Of a stretch of DNA of 64,000 nt, positions 42,598 to 52,614 are shown piece after piece (position 1 is the stretch's first letter; each line of letters starts with the position of its first letter). The stretch lies in assembly GCA_947454955.1 (NCBI GenBank), contig CANGLW010000011.1, forward strand, positions 1 to 64,000, given 5' to 3'. The position numbers and the translations under genes are program-made. The DNA is from Comamonadaceae bacterium. Lineage in GTDB: Bacteria; Pseudomonadota; Gammaproteobacteria; Burkholderiales; Burkholderiaceae_C. The notes below the pieces were generated by a model that did no database searches, had not been told where the DNA came from, and saw only the letters and a program-made list of their open reading frames with translations.

Positions 42598-45183
42598 TCA
42601 GGCAGCGACTTTGGCCGCCACATCCTGGTACTCGCTGATCTGGTCGAAGTTCAGGTACTTGTAGATCTTCTCGCCATTGGTGTTGATCACACCGATGTCA
42701 GCCAGGTACTCTTCCTTGGTGGGAATACGACCGAGCTTGGAGCTGATGGCCGAGAGTTCGGCCGAGCCCAGGTACACCATGGTGTTCTTGCCCAAACGGT
42801 TGGGGAAGTTACGGGTGCTGGTGGACATCACCGTGGCACCTTCTTTCACCTGCGCTTGGTTACCCATGCACAGCGAGCAGCCCGGCATTTCCATGCGCGC
42901 ACCCGCGGCGCCGAACACGCCATAGTGGCCTTCTTCGGTGAGTTGCTGCGCGTCCATCTTGGTGGGCGGGGCCATCCACAATTTGACCGGGATGTCCTTG
43001 CGACCTTCGAGCAACTTGGAAGCTGCACGGAAGTGACCGATGTTGGTCATGCACGAACCGATGAACACCTCGTCAATCTTGGCACCGGCCACGTCCGACA
43101 GGGTCTTGGCGTCGTCGGGGTCGTTGGGGCAGCACACGATGGGCTCGGTGATCTCGGCCAGGTCGATCTCGATCACAGCAGCGTACTCAGCATCGGCATC
43201 ACCTTCGAGCAGGTTGGGCTTGGCCAACCAGGCTTCCATGGCCTTGATGCGGCGACCAATCGTGCGTGCATCGGCGTAGCCCTGCGCAATCATGTTCTTC
43301 AAGAGCACGATGTTGCTGTTGATGTACTCCACGATCGGCTCTTTGTTGAGCTTGACGGTGCAACCCGCTGCGGAACGCTCAGCCGAGGCGTCAGACAACT
43401 CAAACGCTTGCTCAACCTTGAGCTCAGGCAGACCTTCGATTTCCAGAATGCGGCCCGAGAAGATGTTCTTCTTGCCCTTCTTCTCCACGGTGAGCAAGCC
43501 AGCTTTGATGGCGTACAGGGGAATGGCATGCACCAGGTCACGCAAGGTCACACCAGGTTGCATCTTGCCTTTGAAACGCACCAACACGCTCTCGGGCATG
43601 TCCAGCGGCATCACACCGGTGGCCGCGGCAAACGCCACCAGGCCCGAGCCTGCGGGGAAGGAAATACCGATGGGGAAACGTGTATGGCTGTCGCCACCGG
43701 TGCCCACGGTGTCGGGCAACAACATGCGGTTGAGCCAGGAGTGGATGATGCCGTCGCCGGGCTTGAGCGCGATGCCGCCACGGTTGCTGATGAACTCGGG
43801 CAGCTCGTGGTGCATCTTCACATCCACTGGCTTGGGGTAAGCCGCGGTGTGGCAGAACGATTGCATCACCAGGTCAGAGCTGAAGCCCAGGCAAGCCAGG
43901 TCTTTGAGCTCGTCGCGGGTCATCGGGCCGGTGGTGTCTTGCGAGCCCACGCTGGTCATCTTGGGTTCGCAATAGGTGCCGGGCAGCACGCCTTGGCCTT
44001 CGGGCAAACCGCAAGCACGGCCCACCATTTTTTGCGCCAGAGTGAAACCTTTGCCGTGGCTCTTGGGCACTTGCGGCAGGCGGAACAGGGTCGAGGGTGC
44101 CAGACCCAAAGCCTCACGGGCCTTGCCGGTCAAGCCGCGGCCGATGATCAAAGGAATACGGCCGCCTGCGCGCACTTCGTCAAACAGCACATCGCTCTTG
44201 ACGGTGAACTCGGCAATCACCTGACCGTCTTTGAGGGCCTTGCCTTCATAGGGGCGCAGCTCGATGGTGTCGCCCATGTTCATTTGGCTCACGTCCAACT
44301 CGATGGGCAGAGCGCCGGCGTCTTCCATGGTGTTGTAGAAAATCGGGGCGATTTTCGAGCCCAGGCACACACCACCAAAACGCTTGTTGGGCACAAAGGG
44401 AATGTCTTCGCCGGTGAACCACAGCACGCTGTTGGTGGCCGACTTGCGGCTCGAACCGGTGCCCACCACATCGCCCACATAGGCGACCAGGTTGCCCTTG
44501 GCGCGCAGGTCTTCGATGAATTTCACCGGGCCGCGTTTGCCGTCGTCTTCGGGGGTGATGCCATCGCGCTTGTTTTTCAACATGGCCAGGGCGTGCAGCG
44601 GAATGTCAGGACGGCTCCAGGCATCAGGTGCAGGCGAGAGGTCGTCGGTGTTGGTCTCGCCGGTCACTTTGAGCACGGTGAGCTTGATGCTTTGGGGCAC
44701 TTCAGGGCGGCTGGTGAACCACTCGGCATCGGCCCAGCTTTGCATCACGCCTTTGGCGTGGGCATTGCCTTTGTCGGCCTTGTCTTTGACGTCGTGGAAC
44801 TGGTCAAACATCAACAAGGTTTTCTTCAAGCCAACAGCTGCCACAGCGGCTACCGCTGCGTCGTCGAGCAAGTCAATCAGCGGGGTGAGGTTGTAACCAC
44901 CGAGCATGGTGCCCAAGAGTTCAGTGGCTTTTTCGCGGCTGATCAAGGCGCACTTTTCAGTGCCATGCGCCACAGCAGCGAGGTAGCTGGCTTTGACCTT
45001 GGCAGCGTCATCCACACCGGCAGGCACGCGGTGGGTGATGAGCTCAACCAGGGTTTGCTCTTCGCCTTTGGGCGGGTTCTTGAGCAACTCGATCAACTCG
45101 CCAGTTTGCTTGGCTGAGAGGGGCAGCGGGGGAATACCCAGGGCTGCGCGTTCTGCAACGTGGGCTCGGTATGCTTGCAACAT
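42598..45183 (-). CDS. acnB: Aconitate hydratase B
   Basis: An 861-aa AcnB, with the family order of HEAT-like domain (about residues 1-160), swivel domain 4 and the catalytic domains. The cluster cysteines are in the [10 protein letters not shown] and [11 protein letters not shown] segments, and [17 protein letters not shown] is typical of the active site. It interconverts citrate and isocitrate. A good Shine-Dalgarno (AGGAGA) precedes the ATG at 45183. It is the last gene of a leftward group mdh, CitE-like lyase, secreted protein, acnB, with a 37-base gap before it. Confidence 0.97.
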   Translation of the reverse strand: MLQAYRAHVAERAALGIPPLPLSAKQTGELIELLKNPPKGEEQTLVELITHRVPAGVDDAAKVKASYLAAVAHGTEKCALISREKATELLGTMLGGYNLTPLIDLLDDAAVAAVAAVGLKKTLLMFDQFHDVKDKADKGNAHAKGVMQSWADAEWFTSRPEVPQSIKLTVLKVTGETNTDDLSPAPDAWSRPDIPLHALAMLKNKRDGITPEDDGKRGPVKFIEDLRAKGNLVAYVGDVVGTGSSRKSATNSVLWFTGEDIPFVPNKRFGGVCLGSKIAPIFYNTMEDAGALPIELDVSQMNMGDTIELRPYEGKALKDGQVIAEFTVKSDVLFDEVRAGGRIPLIIGRGLTGKAREALGLAPSTLFRLPQVPKSHGKGFTLAQKMVGRACGLPEGQGVLPGTYCEPKMTSVGSQDTTGPMTRDELKDLACLGFSSDLVMQSFCHTAAYPKPVDVKMHHELPEFISNRGGIALKPGDGIIHSWLNRMLLPDTVGTGGDSHTRFPIGISFPAGSGLVAFAAATGVMPLDMPESVLVRFKGKMQPGVTLRDLVHAIPLYAIKAGLLTVEKKGKKNIFSGRILEIEGLPELKVEQAFELSDASAERSAAGCTVKLNKEPIVEYINSNIVLLKNMIAQGYADARTIGRRIKAMEAWLAKPNLLEGDADAEYAAVIEIDLAEITEPIVCCPNDPDDAKTLSDVAGAKIDEVFIGSCMTNIGHFRAASKLLEGRKDIPVKLWMAPPTKMDAQQLTEEGHYGVFGAAGARMEMPGCSLCMGNQAQVKEGATVMSTSTRNFPNRLGKNTMVYLGSAELSAISSKLGRIPTKEEYLADIGVINTNGEKIYKYLNFDQISEYQDVAAKVAA

Positions 45184-45220
45184 GGTGCGTTCTCCTAAAA
45201 AAATGATCGGGTGCGTTGAC

Positions 45221-45868
45221 TTAACGCGCCGCTGAATTGGGGTTCACTTGCTGACGCGGAATGGGCGTGACCACCGGCGGCTCAGCACGGAGTGCGGCAT
45301 TACGCGCCTCGATGGTGCCGGGCTTCAAACTGTCTAGCAGCTCTTGCGGCGGGTTGGTCTTGTAACTGGTGGCCACCACTTCTTGCTCGGGGCTCTTGCA
45401 TTCATCAGCCAAGCGCGCGCCTGCTTTTTGGTCCATCAACATGGACTTGTGCGGCAACTGAATCCACACCGCATGGCCGCGGTTGTCTTCCATGCGCAAA
45501 GTGCCGGTGCGTGACTCAACTGGGGCAACGCGGTACTGCTGGCCTTTGTGGCTGAGCACGAAGTGGCCGGGGCTGCGCTCATCGGGCGTGATGATGACGA
45601 ACTTACCCAACTCGCAACTCAAAAAGCCTGAATAAAACTGCTTGGCCAACTCAAGCTGATTGCTACTTAAGCCCTCGGGCTTGCGCGCCGCTGGTGTTGC
45701 CGCTTGCACCGGTGCCACGGGTTTGGCCGCGGGCTTAGGCGCATTCGGCGCTGGCTTGGCGGTATTCGCGGGCGTGTTCACCGCTGGCTTGGCTGGCACG
45801 GTGGTTTGTGCCAGCACCGCAGCGCTGAACAAGACACTGACCAACACCAAAGACTTGGAAAAATTCAT
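45221..45868 (-). CDS. Secreted protein of unknown function in the TCA operon
   Basis: A 215-aa protein that I do not recognise. It has a signal peptide ([21 protein letters not shown]), a Pro/Ala/Lys-rich linker of about 45 residues ([20 protein letters not shown]), and a folded part of about 110 residues ([20 protein letters not shown] to RLADECKSP) with two cysteines that could form a disulfide. The C-terminus is again Pro-rich. The start overlaps the lyase stop by 4 bases, so the two are translationally coupled, and acnB follows after 37 bases. Why an exported protein belongs to a TCA operon is unclear. Confidence 0.8.
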   Translation of the reverse strand: MNFSKSLVLVSVLFSAAVLAQTTVPAKPAVNTPANTAKPAPNAPKPAAKPVAPVQAATPAARKPEGLSSNQLELAKQFYSGFLSCELGKFVIITPDERSPGHFVLSHKGQQYRVAPVESRTGTLRMEDNRGHAVWIQLPHKSMLMDQKAGARLADECKSPEQEVVATSYKTNPPQELLDSLKPGTIEARNAALRAEPPVVTPIPRQQVNPNSAAR

Positions 45869-46854
45869 CAGGCCGCCGAAAAAAAATAGACCTGACTTTC
45901 ATCAGGCAAGGCACAGCCCGTGCGGTGCGCGCGCTCGAGCAATTGCCAGAAATAACGGTAGCTTGCACGGTCGTGCAATTGCGAATCGAAAGAAATGGGC
46001 GCCCAATCCACCGCTGCTGCGGCCGCTATGATTTTGGAAGCAACCTCGATCTCCTCCTCGGTCGGCGCCATGGCCGCCAGGATGGGTCGAATCTGGTTGG
46101 GGTGGATGCTCCACATGCGGGTGTAGCCAAACTCTTGGCTGGCTTTGGTGGCGGCAGCCTGCATGGCCTGCGCGTTTGAAAATTCGGTCACCACGCAATG
46201 CGAAGGCACCTTGCCATGAGCATGGCAAGCCGAAGCAATTTCCAGCTTGGCCCGCACCACCAAGGGGTGGGTGAACTGGCCCGCGCTGCTCATGCCTGAA
46301 GAAGGAATAGCACCGCCATGGGCAGACACAAAGTCCATCAAGCCAAAGCTCATGGACTGCACACGTGGGTGAGCGGCAATCTCAAACGCCCGGTGCACGG
46401 CAGCGGGTGACTCTATCAAAACTTGTAGCGGCAAATGACCCGCAAATGCGGCTTGCAAGGCTTTTTCGGCCTTGATGACATCATCGACCGACTCCACCTT
46501 GGGCACCATGATGTGGCACAGCTTGTGCCCAGCTTGGCCAGCGATGGTGGCGATGTCTTGCTCAAAAGCCGGGTGGTCCACCGGGTGGACCCGCACTGCC
46601 ACGCGGGCGTTCGCTGCAGCACCTTGCGCCAGTGACACCACCAGCGCGGCGTGCTCGGCCTCACCGCCCACCGGGGCGCCGTCTTCGCAGTCCAGGGTCA
46701 CGTCAAACACGCAAGCCCCGAACTCCTCGGTCATCTCAGCCTGCAATTGCAGGCTTTTGCGCATCCGCACTTCCACGCCGCTGTAATGGTCACAGACGGG
46801 AATTTGCGTCCCCGCCGCTTGTGCCCCCAGCAAAATGTCACGCGGATGCGCCAT
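45868..46854 (-). CDS. HpcH/HpaI aldolase / citrate lyase beta-like (CoA ester lyase)
   Basis: A 328-aa CitE-like TIM-barrel lyase. Mg2+ and substrate motifs are in [23 protein letters not shown] and [26 protein letters not shown] and [14 protein letters not shown] are typical of malyl-CoA/citramalyl-CoA lyase relatives. The ATG at 46854 follows the mdh stop by 5 bases; an earlier ATG in frame lies inside mdh. No citrate lyase alpha or gamma gene is near, so it is not a citrate lyase complex subunit. A reversible lyase on malyl- or methylmalyl-CoA-like esters is plausible in this setting, but the substrate is unproven. Confidence 0.85.
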   Translation of the reverse strand: MAHPRDILLGAQAAGTQIPVCDHYSGVEVRMRKSLQLQAEMTEEFGACVFDVTLDCEDGAPVGGEAEHAALVVSLAQGAAANARVAVRVHPVDHPAFEQDIATIAGQAGHKLCHIMVPKVESVDDVIKAEKALQAAFAGHLPLQVLIESPAAVHRAFEIAAHPRVQSMSFGLMDFVSAHGGAIPSSGMSSAGQFTHPLVVRAKLEIASACHAHGKVPSHCVVTEFSNAQAMQAAATKASQEFGYTRMWSIHPNQIRPILAAMAPTEEEIEVASKIIAAAAAVDWAPISFDSQLHDRASYRYFWQLLERAHRTGCALPDESQVYFFSAA

Positions 46855-46859
46855 GGCGA

Positions 46860-47846
46860 TCACAGCAGGTGTTTCACGCCGTCTTGTTCGCCCTGCAACT
46901 CGGCCAGGGTTTTGTTGATGCACTCTTGCGAGAACGCGTCAATCTCCAGGCCTTCGATCAGCTTGTACTCGCCGCCTTCGCAGGTGACGGGGAAGCCAAA
47001 CATCACGTCTTTGGGAATGCCGTATTGGCCGTCCGAAGGAATACCCATGGTGACCCACGCGCCCTTGGTGCCCAAGGCCCAATCGCGCATGTGGTCGATG
47101 GCGGCGTTGGCAGCCGAAGCGGCCGAGCTCAAGCCGCGGGCTTCGATGATGGCCGCACCACGCTTGCCCACGGTGGGCAAGAAGGTGTCTTTGTTCCAGA
47201 CCTGGTCGTTGATCATCTTGGCCACGCTCTCGCCGTTGATGGTGGCGAAACGGTAGTCAGCGTACATGGTGGGCGAGTGGTTGCCCCACACCACGAGTTT
47301 CTGAATGTCAGCCACGGCCTTGCCGGTTTTGGCAGCGATTTGGCTGGCCGCACGGTTGTGGTCCAGGCGCAGCATGGCGGTGAAGTTTTTGCGCGGCAGA
47401 TCAGGTGCGCTCTTCATGGCAATGTAGGCATTGGTGTTAGCAGGGTTGCCCACCACCAGCACTTTGACATTGCGAGAAGCCACGGCGTTCAAGGCCTTGC
47501 CCTGGGCGGTGAAAATTTGTGCGTTGGCGGCCAACAGGTCAGCGCGCTCCATGCCGGGGCCACGGGGACGGGCACCCACCAGCAGGGCGTAGTCGGTGTC
47601 TTTGAACGCGGTCATCGCGTCCGAGTGAGCTTCCATGCCAGCGAGCAGCGGGAAAGCGCAGTCTTCCAACTCCATCATCACGCCTTTGAGGGCCTTCTGG
47701 GCTTTTTCGTCTGGGATCTCGAGCAATTGCAGGATCACGGGCTGGTCTTTGCCCAACATTTCGCCAGAGGCGATGCGGAACAGCAGGGCGTAACCAATTT
47801 GGCCGGCGGCGCCAGTCACGGCAACACGTACGGGCTTTTTGCTCAT
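46860..47846 (-). CDS. mdh: Malate dehydrogenase
   Basis: A 328-aa NAD-dependent malate dehydrogenase of the long betaproteobacterial type. NAD-binding motif [13 protein letters not shown] near the N-terminus, [21 protein letters not shown] (catalytic Asp and Arg) and [13 protein letters not shown] (catalytic His) are visible. GGAG Shine-Dalgarno before the ATG at 47846. A sigma-70 promoter is predicted at 47942-47971. It is the first gene of the leftward TCA operon and diverges from a GntR/UTRA regulator. Confidence 0.97.
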   Translation of the reverse strand: MSKKPVRVAVTGAAGQIGYALLFRIASGEMLGKDQPVILQLLEIPDEKAQKALKGVMMELEDCAFPLLAGMEAHSDAMTAFKDTDYALLVGARPRGPGMERADLLAANAQIFTAQGKALNAVASRNVKVLVVGNPANTNAYIAMKSAPDLPRKNFTAMLRLDHNRAASQIAAKTGKAVADIQKLVVWGNHSPTMYADYRFATINGESVAKMINDQVWNKDTFLPTVGKRGAAIIEARGLSSAASAANAAIDHMRDWALGTKGAWVTMGIPSDGQYGIPKDVMFGFPVTCEGGEYKLIEGLEIDAFSQECINKTLAELQGEQDGVKHLL

Positions 47847-47941
47847 AGTAGAACTCCAGAGTTTGATGTGGTGAAAGAGTTACCAGACAGTTACCAAGAA
47901 GTCAGCGTCACAGCTGATTGACAGCGTCCGGCTCACCCATT

Positions 47942-47971
47942 AGTGTAGCCGCGAAATGGCAAAAACGTCAA
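47942..47971 (-). promoter_or_regulatory. Candidate mdh promoter
   Basis: Minus-strand -35 TTGACG (47971-47966), an 18-base spacer and -10 TACACT (47947-47942). Transcription would begin near 47935, giving a leader of about 90 bases with two AGTTACCA repeats (47878-47885, 47889-47896) 11 bases apart. The palindrome at 47983-47994 lies 12 bases upstream of the -35. Confidence 0.5.
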
Positions 47972-47972
47972 T

Positions 47973-48000
47973 TTGTCTTATGTCTTATATAAGATATGAT
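47973..48000 (+). promoter_or_regulatory. Promoter of the GntR/UTRA regulator with palindromic operator
   Basis: -35 TTGTCT (47973-47978), a 16-base spacer and -10 TATGAT (47995-48000). The spacer is filled by the perfect palindrome TCTTATATAAGA (47983-47994), preceded by a half-site repeat TGTCTTA (47974-47980). This layout predicts autoregulation, and the same site is placed to affect the divergent mdh promoter. Confidence 0.65.
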
Positions 48001-48036
48001 TCGCGCTTTGGCTGATGCAGTTCCATCGCCCCACGC

Positions 48037-48828
48037 ATGAACACCTTGACGAACACCGCCAACGATCTTGCCGCCTCGATTGCTGACAGCGCCAGCAATT
48101 CGACGCCAGCGTTCAGCCCGCTCTACCAGCAAATCAAAGGCCTGATTCTGCAAAGCCTGCAAGGCGGCGAATGGCGCCCGGGCGAAGCCATTCCCTCTGA
48201 GATGGACCTGGCCGCGCGCTACCGCGTGAGCCAAGGCACGGTGCGCAAAGCCATTGACGAGCTGGCCGCCGACAACCTGCTGGTGCGCCGCCAGGGCAAG
48301 GGCACGTTTGTGGCCACCCACGCCGAGCACCATGTGCAGTACCGCTTCCTCAAGCTCATGCCTGACAACGGCGACATTCAGAGCGAAGGCCCGGCACAGC
48401 GGCAAATCATTGAATGCAAACGCCTGCGTGCCAGCGCTGACATTGCCCGTGCCCTGGGCCTGCGCAGTGGCGATAGCGTGCTGCAAGTGCGCCGCGTTTT
48501 GTCGTTTGCCAACCGCCCCACCATCCTGGAAGACCTTTGGCTACCAGGCTCGCCCTTCAAAGGCTTGACCGCCCAGCGCCTGAGCCAATACAGCGGCCCG
48601 ATGTACGCCTTGTTTGAGACCGAATTCGGGGTGCGCATGGTGCGCGCTGAAGAGCACATCCGCGCGGTATTGCCCGACGCCGAACAAGCCCAGTTGCTGG
48701 CCGTGAACGCCGCCACCCCCCTCTTGAGCGTTGAGCGCGTGGCCTACACCTACAAAGACACGCCCATGGAATTGCGACGCGGTTTGTACCTGACCGACAC
48801 CCACCATTACCGCAACGAACTGAACTAA
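48037..48828 (+). CDS. GntR family transcriptional regulator with UTRA domain
   Basis: A 263-aa HutC-subfamily regulator. The winged helix-turn-helix (about residues 27-97) includes GEAIPSEMDLAARY and SQGTVRKAIDELAADNLL, and the C-terminal UTRA effector domain (about 110-255) ends LRRGLYLTDTHHYRNEL. The start at 48037 is the first ATG after the predicted promoter. It lies between mdh and sdhC, facing away from mdh. Together with the palindrome in its own promoter this makes it the probable local regulator of TCA-cycle genes, with an organic acid as the likely effector. That role is positional inference. Confidence 0.9.
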   Translation: MNTLTNTANDLAASIADSASNSTPAFSPLYQQIKGLILQSLQGGEWRPGEAIPSEMDLAARYRVSQGTVRKAIDELAADNLLVRRQGKGTFVATHAEHHVQYRFLKLMPDNGDIQSEGPAQRQIIECKRLRASADIARALGLRSGDSVLQVRRVLSFANRPTILEDLWLPGSPFKGLTAQRLSQYSGPMYALFETEFGVRMVRAEEHIRAVLPDAEQAQLLAVNAATPLLSVERVAYTYKDTPMELRRGLYLTDTHHYRNELN

Positions 48829-48960
48829 GAAACTCGGTTACCGCTTAAGAACGCTGAAAAAAACTCGATAACTTCAAGAGTAAATGCTGCATTGCAATAG
48901 AATTTGCGGGTCGTTAACCATCGGCAATTACCAATCGGTTACATCACAGAAAGCCAAAAC

Positions 48961-49404
48961 ATGACTGAGCTAGCCTCCTCCGCCCGCCCCAAGCGCCGCG
49001 AATTCAGAAATATCAATGCCTTGAGTGACCTCCCCTCCTACCGCCTTCCAGCTGCGGGTTGGGTGTCCATCTTGCACCGTGTCAGCGGTGCGCTCATGTT
49101 CATCCTGCTGCCCTTCATCATCTGGATGTTCGACAAGTCCCTCTCATCAGAGTACTCCTACGCCAAGTTCACCGCCCTGTTCAACGGCGGCGTTGGCGTG
49201 ATGCCCGGCTGGTTCTACAAACTCATCGCCCTGGCTCTGATCTGGGCTTACCTGCACCACCTGACTGCTGGCCTGCGCCACCTCTGGATGGACGTGAACC
49301 ACGCCGTGAGCAAAGAGTTCGGCCGCAGCTCGGCCATCGTGACCCTGGCCATCAGCCTGAGCCTGACCGTGGTGTTGGGCGCCAAGCTCTTCGGCCTGTA
49401 CTGA
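48961..49404 (+). CDS. sdhC: Succinate dehydrogenase cytochrome b556 subunit
   Basis: A 147-aa membrane anchor with three transmembrane helices. SILHRVSGALMFILLPFIIW (helix I with the quinone-site Ser/Arg region) and HHLTAGLRHLWMD (heme-ligand His region) are diagnostic. Start at 48961 gives the family length; an in-frame ATG at 48904 is in the probable promoter. The 132-base upstream gap contains four related octamers (TCGGTTAC-like). First gene of sdhCDAB-sdhE-gltA. Confidence 0.95.
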   Translation: MTELASSARPKRREFRNINALSDLPSYRLPAAGWVSILHRVSGALMFILLPFIIWMFDKSLSSEYSYAKFTALFNGGVGVMPGWFYKLIALALIWAYLHHLTAGLRHLWMDVNHAVSKEFGRSSAIVTLAISLSLTVVLGAKLFGLY

Positions 49405-49418
49405 AAGAAGGAACACAC

Positions 49419-49784
49419 ATGTCTGTGAATTACGGCTCCAAGCGCATCGTGGTTGGTGCGCACTATGGTTTGCGCGATTGGCTCAGCCAGCGCATCACCG
49501 CGGCTTTGATGGTGATCTTCACCGCGCTGGTGTTGGCCCAAGTGCTGTTCACCCGCGGCCCCATCGGTTATGAAGTTTGGGCGGGCATTTTTGCCGCTCA
49601 GTGGATGAAGGTCATCACCTTCTCCGTGATCATCGCGTTCGCCTACCACGTGTGGGTGGGCATGCGTGACATCTGGATGGACTACATCAAGCCCGTCTGG
49701 CTCCGCCTGTCGCTGCAGGTTTTCACCATTGTCTGGCTGGTGGCGTGTGCCGGCTGGGCCATCCAAGTCCTCTGGAGACTGTGA
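49419..49784 (+). CDS. sdhD: Succinate dehydrogenase membrane anchor subunit
   Basis: A 121-aa anchor protein with three transmembrane segments and HYGLRDWLSQRITAALMVI plus the heme-side HVWVGMRDIWMDY. A good Shine-Dalgarno (GAAGGA) precedes the ATG at 49419, 14 bases after sdhC. Longer upstream reading is out of the sdhC frame and is not used. sdhA follows after 5 bases. Confidence 0.94.
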   Translation: MSVNYGSKRIVVGAHYGLRDWLSQRITAALMVIFTALVLAQVLFTRGPIGYEVWAGIFAAQWMKVITFSVIIAFAYHVWVGMRDIWMDYIKPVWLRLSLQVFTIVWLVACAGWAIQVLWRL

Positions 49785-49789
49785 TTCCT

Positions 49790-51580
49790 ATGTCTACTTC
49801 GATCACAAAACGTAAATTTGACGTTGTCATCGTGGGTGCTGGCGGTTCCGGCATGCGCGCCTCGCTGCAACTCGCACGTGCGGGCCTGAATGTGGCCGTG
49901 CTCTCCAAAGTGTTCCCCACCCGCTCGCACACCGTGGCAGCGCAGGGCGGCATTGGTGCTTCGCTGGGCAACATGTCCGACGACAACTGGCACTACCACT
50001 TCTACGACACCGTCAAGGGCTCCGACTGGCTGGGCGACCAAGACGCGATCGAGTTCATGTGCCGTGAAGCACCGAAGGTCGTGTATGACCTCGAGCACAT
50101 GGGCATGCCCTTTGACCGCAACCCCGACGGCACGATTTACCAACGCCCCTTTGGCGGCCACACCGCCAACTACGGCGAAAAGCCGGTGCAACGCGCTTGC
50201 GCAGCCGCTGACCGCACCGGTCACGCCATGCTGCACACGCTCTACCAGCAAAACGTCAAAGCCAAAACCAGCTTCTTTGTGGAGTGGATGGCACAAGACA
50301 TCATCCGCGACGCTGACGGCGACGTGGTCGGTGTGACCGCGCTGGAAATGGAAACTGGCGACCTGCACATCCTGCAAGCCAAAACTGTGTTGCTGGCCAC
50401 CGGCGGTGCTGGCCGTATTTTTGCGGCATCGACCAACGCTTTCATCAACACCGGTGACGGCTTGGGCATGGCTGCACGTGCAGGCATTCCCTTGGAAGAC
50501 ATGGAGTTCTGGCAGTTCCACCCCACCGGCGTAGCCGGCGCAGGCGTGTTGCTGACCGAAGGCTGCCGTGGCGAAGGCGCGATTTTGCTCAACAGCAATG
50601 GCGAGCGCTTCATGGAGCGCTACGCGCCAACCTTGAAAGACCTGGCCCCGCGTGACTTCGTGTCGCGCTCCATGGACCAGGAAATCAAGGAAGGCCGTGG
50701 CTGCGGCCCGAACAAAGACTACGTGCTGCTCAAGCTTGACCACCTGGGTGCAGAGACCATCATGAAGCGTCTGCCCTCGGTGTACGAGATTGGCCACAAC
50801 TTTGCCAACGTCGACATCACCAAAGAGCCTATTCCTGTGGTGCCCACCATCCATTACCAAATGGGCGGCATTCCCACCAACATCAATGGCCAGGTGGTGA
50901 TTCAAAAGGGTGACAACCACAACGAGGTGGTCAACGGCTTGTACGCGGTGGGCGAATGCTCTTGCGTGAGCGTGCACGGCGCCAACCGCCTGGGCACCAA
51001 CTCGCTGCTCGACCTCTTGGTGTTCGGCCGCGCGGCTGGCAACCACATTGTGGAGTTCTCCAAGAAGAGCAAAGAGCACAAGCCTTTGCCAGCCAACGCG
51101 GCTGACCTCACCTTGGCACGCCTGGCCCGTTTGGACAGCGCCAAAAACGGCGAGTACGCGCAAGACGTGGCCAACGACATGCGCGCTTCCATGCAGCAAC
51201 ACGCCGGCGTGTTCCGCACCCAAGCCAGCATGGACGAAGGCGTCAAGAAGATCGCTGCCCTGCGCGAGCGCGTGGCGGCCATTGGCCTCAAAGACAGCTC
51301 CAAAGTGTTCAACACCGCGCGCATTGAAGCGCTGGAAGTCGAGAACCTCATCGAGTGCGCTCAGGCCACCATGGAGTCGGCTGCTGCCCGCCATGAAAGC
51401 CGTGGCGCCCACACGGTGGACGACTACAACGACACGCCCGAGCACCCCAACGGCCGTAACGACCAAGAGTGGCTCAAGCACACCCTGTGGCACAGCGAAG
51501 GTAACCGCCTGAGCTACAAGCCGGTCAACATGAAGCCGCTCACGGTTGAGAGCGTCCCGCTCAAAGTTCGTACTTTCTGA
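49790..51580 (+). CDS. sdhA: Succinate dehydrogenase flavoprotein subunit
   Basis: A 596-aa flavoprotein that oxidises succinate to fumarate. FAD-binding VIVGAGGSGMRASLQL, covalent-FAD motif TRSHTVAAQGG (His of SHT), HPTGVAGAGVLLTEGCRGEG and the active-site Arg region RMAxE-like (ERYAPTLKDLAPRD) are visible. C-terminal HTLWHSEGNRLSYKPV is typical. Start chosen at 49790 (MSTSITKRKFD). It overlaps nothing; sdhB follows after 14 bases. Confidence 0.97.
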   Translation: MSTSITKRKFDVVIVGAGGSGMRASLQLARAGLNVAVLSKVFPTRSHTVAAQGGIGASLGNMSDDNWHYHFYDTVKGSDWLGDQDAIEFMCREAPKVVYDLEHMGMPFDRNPDGTIYQRPFGGHTANYGEKPVQRACAAADRTGHAMLHTLYQQNVKAKTSFFVEWMAQDIIRDADGDVVGVTALEMETGDLHILQAKTVLLATGGAGRIFAASTNAFINTGDGLGMAARAGIPLEDMEFWQFHPTGVAGAGVLLTEGCRGEGAILLNSNGERFMERYAPTLKDLAPRDFVSRSMDQEIKEGRGCGPNKDYVLLKLDHLGAETIMKRLPSVYEIGHNFANVDITKEPIPVVPTIHYQMGGIPTNINGQVVIQKGDNHNEVVNGLYAVGECSCVSVHGANRLGTNSLLDLLVFGRAAGNHIVEFSKKSKEHKPLPANAADLTLARLARLDSAKNGEYAQDVANDMRASMQQHAGVFRTQASMDEGVKKIAALRERVAAIGLKDSSKVFNTARIEALEVENLIECAQATMESAAARHESRGAHTVDDYNDTPEHPNGRNDQEWLKHTLWHSEGNRLSYKPVNMKPLTVESVPLKVRTF

Positions 51581-51594
51581 TTTCAGGACACACC

Positions 51595-52299
51595 ATGCAA
51601 AAACGTACGTTTCAAATCTACCGCTACGATCCTGACAAGGACGCCAAGCCCTACATGCAAACCATCGAGATCGAACTCGACGGTCACGAGCGCATGCTGC
51701 TTGACGCCCTGATGAAACTCAAGGCCCAAGACCCCACCCTGTCCTTCCGCCGCTCTTGCCGCGAAGGCGTGTGCGGCTCGGACGCCATGAACATCAATGG
51801 CAAAAACGGTCTGGCTTGCCTGACCAACATGCGCACCCTGCCCGGCACCATCGTGCTCAAGCCCCTGCCCGGCCTGCCCGTCATCCGCGACCTGATCGTG
51901 GACATGACCCAGTTCTTCAAGCAGTACAACTCCATCAAGCCTTACTTGGTGAACGACACTGTGCCGCCCGAGAAAGAGCGTCTGCAAAGCCCTGAAGAGC
52001 GTGATGAGCTCAACGGCTTGTACGAGTGCATCTTGTGCGCGAGCTGCTCGACCAGCTGCCCGAGCTTCTGGTGGAACCCCGACAAGTTCGTCGGCCCCGC
52101 TGGCTTGTTGCAGGCCTACCGCTTCATTGCGGACAGCCGCGACCAAGACACCGCCGGCCGTTTGGACAACCTGGAAGACCCCTACCGTCTGTTCCGTTGC
52201 CACACCATCATGAACTGTGTGGATGTGTGCCCCAAGGGCCTGAACCCCACCAAGGCGATTGGCAAGATCAAAGAAATGATGGTGGCTCGCGCTGTGTAA
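51595..52299 (+). CDS. sdhB: Succinate dehydrogenase iron-sulfur subunit
   Basis: A 234-aa iron-sulfur protein with three clusters: the [2Fe-2S] motif CREGVCGSDAMNINGKNGLAC, noted here as CREGVCGSDAMNI plus GLAC, the [4Fe-4S] motif CILCASCSTSCPSFWW and the [3Fe-4S]-associated CHTIMNCVDVCPKGLNP. It passes electrons from SdhA to the quinone. ATG at 51595 follows sdhA by 14 bases. Length is usual. Confidence 0.97.
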   Translation: MQKRTFQIYRYDPDKDAKPYMQTIEIELDGHERMLLDALMKLKAQDPTLSFRRSCREGVCGSDAMNINGKNGLACLTNMRTLPGTIVLKPLPGLPVIRDLIVDMTQFFKQYNSIKPYLVNDTVPPEKERLQSPEERDELNGLYECILCASCSTSCPSFWWNPDKFVGPAGLLQAYRFIADSRDQDTAGRLDNLEDPYRLFRCHTIMNCVDVCPKGLNPTKAIGKIKEMMVARAV

Positions 52300-52325
52300 G
52301 CGGGGCATAAGTCAGCTGTGATGTC

Positions 52326-52601
52326 ATGCACGATGAACTGATCGATGAACGGGCTCTGAGCAAGTTGCGCTGGCGTTGCCGGCGTGGCCTCTTGGAAAAT
52401 GACCTGTTCATCGAACGGTTTTTCAAACGCCATGACGCCCACTTGACCGTTCGTCAGGCCAATGCGCTCAACTTTTTGATGGATTTGAGCGATAACGATT
52501 TGTTGGATGTGCACCTGGGTCGCCAGACCCTGGCACAAGTGAACCCCGCCATGGACACGCCGGACGTGCAAGCTGTGGTGAATATGTTGAGAGAAAACTG
52601 A
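52326..52601 (+). CDS. sdhE: FAD assembly factor SdhE
   Basis: A 91-aa protein needed for covalent flavinylation of SdhA. The RGxxE motif is in [11 protein letters not shown], and the family begins [11 protein letters not shown]. It lies 26 bases after sdhB and 13 bases before gltA. Size and position are normal for proteobacteria. Confidence 0.94.
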   Translation: MHDELIDERALSKLRWRCRRGLLENDLFIERFFKRHDAHLTVRQANALNFLMDLSDNDLLDVHLGRQTLAQVNPAMDTPDVQAVVNMLREN

Positions 52602-52614
52602 AGAAAGGTCGACC

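Noticed and set aside
42547-45117. Very long open frame (856 codons) on the plus strand opposite acnB
   Set aside because: It is antisense to a complete, conserved acnB; its composition (His/Gly/Val-rich) is the usual mirror of a GC-rich gene with strong third-position bias.
45221-45868. TonB- or energy-transduction-like protein suggested by the Pro/Lys/Ala linker
   Set aside because: It has a cleavable signal peptide rather than an anchor, and the C-terminal part lacks TonB motifs.
49682-51493. 603-codon open frame opposite sdhA, and a 529-codon one opposite the acyl-CoA ligase (18680-20269)
   Set aside because: Both mirror highly conserved genes on the other strand and show no motif, Shine-Dalgarno or start context.
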